Source: Bacteroidia bacterium (GTDB lineage: Bacteria; Bacteroidota; Bacteroidia; B-17B0; Aurantibacillaceae). Taken from it: a DNA stretch of 64,000 bases. Under the pieces are notes generated by a model that was not told where the DNA came from, did not search any database, and saw nothing but the letters and a program-made list of their open reading frames with translations. Each line of letters starts with the position of its first letter. Within the stretch, counting starts at the first letter, position 1. A program made the translations under genes and the position numbers. The DNA lies in the NCBI GenBank assembly GCA_016787445.1, contig JAEUTQ010000031.1, forward strand, positions 1 through 64,000. Direction: 5' to 3'. Shown one piece after another: positions 62,305 through 64,000 of this stretch.

Positions 62305-63360
62305 TTATATATGAATGTTTCCTCTTAAATATTCTACCACCACTGTAATCGCTAAGTTTAATAACGATAACGGTAATAATGTTTTCCAACCTAAATTCAT
62401 TAATTGATCATAGCGGAAACGTGGTAAAGTCCAACGCACCCACATGAACACACAAATGAAAATGAAAATTTTAGTGAAGTAAGCGCCAAATCCAATTAAT
62501 GAAATTATCCAGCTACCTTCTTGTAATCCCATAGCATCATAAAGCTCCTGAGCAAACGGGAAATTATATCCTCCAAAATAAAAGCCAGCCATAATCGCTG
62601 ATGAAATAAACATGTTGATGTATTCCGCGAATAAGAACAACCCTAACTTCATGGAAGAATACTCAGTATGATAACCACCCACTAATTCGCTTTCACACTC
62701 CGGTAAATCAAAAGGCGCGCGATTTGTTTCTGCCAAAGCACACACGAAGAAGATTAGAAAACCTAATGGCTGATAAACTACATTAGCAAGGCCCGCGTCT
62801 TGTTGCGCAATTATTTCACGAATACTTAAAGTACCACCTGCTGTAATAATTAAAGCAATGATTGAAATCCCCATCGCGATTTCATAACTGATCATTTGCG
62901 ATGACGCACGGATAGCGCCAAGTAACGCATATTTGTTGTTGGATGCCCAACCACCAATCATGATGCCATATACACCGATGGAAACAACACCTAATAAATA
63001 CAATACACCAATGTTAATGTCGGTAATTTGTAAAGAGTAAGTTTGTCCGCCAATGTTTACATCCTTTGCCCAAGGAATTACCGTACCCGTCATGAGCGCG
63101 GTTAACATAAATAAGCTAGGACCAAGAATAAACAAGAAACGATTCGACACGTTCGGAATAATTTCCTCTTTAAAAAACATTTTTCCACCGTCGGCTAAGG
63201 GCTGTAACAATCCCCATGGTCCAGCCTTATCCGGACCAACACGGTCTTGTAAAAACGCGGCGAATTTTCTTTCCCATAATGTTGCATAAGCTGCTACTCC
63301 TAATGAAAGAAGAAAAACAACTAAGCAAATAATGGCTTTATAAATTATAAAACTTATCAT
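62305..63360 (-). CDS. nuoH: NADH-quinone oxidoreductase subunit H
   Basis: 351 residues, eight or nine helices. Diagnostic segments: RVGPDKAGPWGLLQPLADGGK, MISYEIAMGISI and FALAETNRAPFDLPECESELV (here CALAETNRAPFDLP), near the quinone chamber. Couples quinone reduction to proton pumping. It starts 2 bases after nuoG in the standard order; the C-terminus IHI is followed directly by the small ORF above. Confidence 0.96.
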   Translation of the reverse strand: MISFIIYKAIICLVVFLLSLGVAAYATLWERKFAAFLQDRVGPDKAGPWGLLQPLADGGKMFFKEEIIPNVSNRFLFILGPSLFMLTALMTGTVIPWAKDVNIGGQTYSLQITDINIGVLYLLGVVSIGVYGIMIGGWASNNKYALLGAIRASSQMISYEIAMGISIIALIITAGGTLSIREIIAQQDAGLANVVYQPLGFLIFFVCALAETNRAPFDLPECESELVGGYHTEYSSMKLGLFLFAEYINMFISSAIMAGFYFGGYNFPFAQELYDAMGLQEGSWIISLIGFGAYFTKIFIFICVFMWVRWTLPRFRYDQLMNLGWKTLLPLSLLNLAITVVVEYLRGNIHI

Positions 63361-63362
63361 AA

Positions 63363-64000
63363 TTAAGGTCGTTTATTAATATCCATAAATCCTAAAGCCT
63401 TTTGTTGCTTTAAGGCCTGTACTTTTAACTCGTTTAAGTGCTCGTAATGATTTTGAGAAATTACCGACTGACGGCTAATTGGGCTAGGGCCCTCAATTGT
63501 CCAATCTGATTTTTTCTTGTGATCGTAACGACACGAGTTGCAAATGAAATCTTCTACTTCGTCCCACTGATCTTTACGCGCTGTCACACGCAACACTTCT
63601 TCTCCTTTTAACCAAACACGGGTTTTGCCGCAACACTTATCGCACTTACGGTGAGCATCCACAGGCTTTGTAAACCATACACGGCTTTTGAAACGGAAAG
63701 TTCTGTCAGTTAAAGCACCAACGGGACAAACATCAATTACGTTTCCTGAAAAATCGTTATTGATGGCTTTTTCTATGTATGTAGAAATTTCTGCAGCATC
63801 TCCTCTGTGAACAACACCATGAACACGTCCATCCGTTAATTGTTCGCAGGTTTTTACGCAGCGATAACATAAAATGCAACGATTCATGTGCAATTTAATT
63901 TTATCGCCAATATCAATCATGTCGTATTCACGACGTTTAAATTCGTAGCGTGTTTTTACAGAACCATGTTCGTAACCTAAATCCTGTAACTTACACTCTC
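63363..64000 (-). CDS. nuoG: NADH-quinone oxidoreductase subunit G, short form, 5' end outside window
   Basis: About 212 residues visible; the frame stays open to the window edge with ECKLQDLGYEHG, part of the conserved N-terminal ferredoxin region. The 4Fe-4S motif HMNRCILCYRCVKTCEQL, the CPVGALTDRTFRFKSR segment and CDKCCGKTRVWLKG with FICNSCRYD are all present. It then ends, without the large molybdopterin-like domain of E. coli NuoG. Such short NuoG proteins are seen in Bacteroidota. An internal ATG at 63920 is not the true start. Confidence 0.95.
   Translation of the reverse strand, partial: ECKLQDLGYEHGSVKTRYEFKRREYDMIDIGDKIKLHMNRCILCYRCVKTCEQLTDGRVHGVVHRGDAAEISTYIEKAINNDFSGNVIDVCPVGALTDRTFRFKSRVWFTKPVDAHRKCDKCCGKTRVWLKGEEVLRVTARKDQWDEVEDFICNSCRYDHKKKSDWTIEGPSPISRQSVISQNHYEHLNELKVQALKQQKALGFMDINKRP

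Noticed and set aside
1-64000. tRNA, rRNA, CRISPR arrays, insertion sequences or prophage
   Set aside because: No repeated spacer pattern, transposase, integrase, phage protein or cloverleaf sequence was found when reading both strands.

Overview
The window looks like the chromosome of an aerobic, non-parasitic Bacteroidota, possibly Flavobacteriia- or Sphingobacteriia-like; I cannot place it to genus. The support is: four proteins that appear to carry type IX secretion (T9SS) C-terminal sorting tails; many promoters with the Bacteroidota -7 element TAnnTTTG; Bacteroidota-restricted families (DUF5522, DUF5606, DUF2490, choice-of-anchor L, short NuoG); SusC/FecA-style TonB receptors; and AT-rich DNA without Shine-Dalgarno sites. 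I see no phage, insertion sequence, CRISPR array, tRNA or rRNA.

Layout. 0-2.6 kb: end of a DUF5522 protein, urocanate hydratase and a small secreted protein. 2.6-10.7 kb: SpoIIE-type phosphatase, TPM-domain protein, a beta-propeller/caspase protein and a His/Tyr-rich exported protein. 10.7-17.8 kb: a metal-uptake block of two TonB receptors, a DtxR-family regulator, a DUF2490 protein and an MFS exporter, with matching palindromes in the control regions. 17.8-21.7 kb: M1 peptidase and a PKD/T9SS protein. 21.7-26.2 kb: housekeeping genes ybeY, serS, rpmA, rplU, gmk and DUF5606. 26.2-31.5 kb: an HTH regulator, a five-gene cluster of small exported proteins ending in a small XRE regulator, an M90 peptidase and aminopeptidase P. 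31.6-37.5 kb: a T9SS protein, a 558-bp non-coding stretch, a methyltransferase, mnmG and an anchor-L/OmpA/T9SS fusion; three parS-like sites lie here within 951 bp. 37.5-43.8 kb: a signalling operon (YwqK/MORN-like secreted protein, eight-PAS histidine kinase, LytTR response regulator). 43.8-46.3 kb: nadA and rpiB flanking a 496-bp AT-rich spacer full of TTAAC/GTTAA words, then a thioredoxin-like protein. 46.3-50.7 kb: T9SS metallophosphoesterase, B12-binding radical SAM protein and a small exported helical protein. 50.7-55.9 kb: a metal operon (frameshifted P-type ATPase, HEAT-repeat protein, Nramp-like transporter) and an OmpA protein. 55.9-64 kb: the nuo operon from the partial nuoG to nuoN, with an unannotated 30-codon membrane-peptide ORF between nuoH and nuoI.

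How the parts relate. The DtxR regulator probably controls both TonB receptors through AGGTAT/ATACCT palindromes placed at the promoters. The nuo operon supplies respiratory proton pumping. The parS cluster beside mnmG points to a chromosome-segregation centromere and perhaps to a replication origin not far away. Several genes (dtxR, gmk, the DUF2490 gene, TonB receptor 1, the MFS gene and the first gene of the small-protein cluster) have a TAnnTTTG box ending only 3-7 nt before the start codon, which suggests leaderless or nearly leaderless mRNAs and was used to correct several starts.
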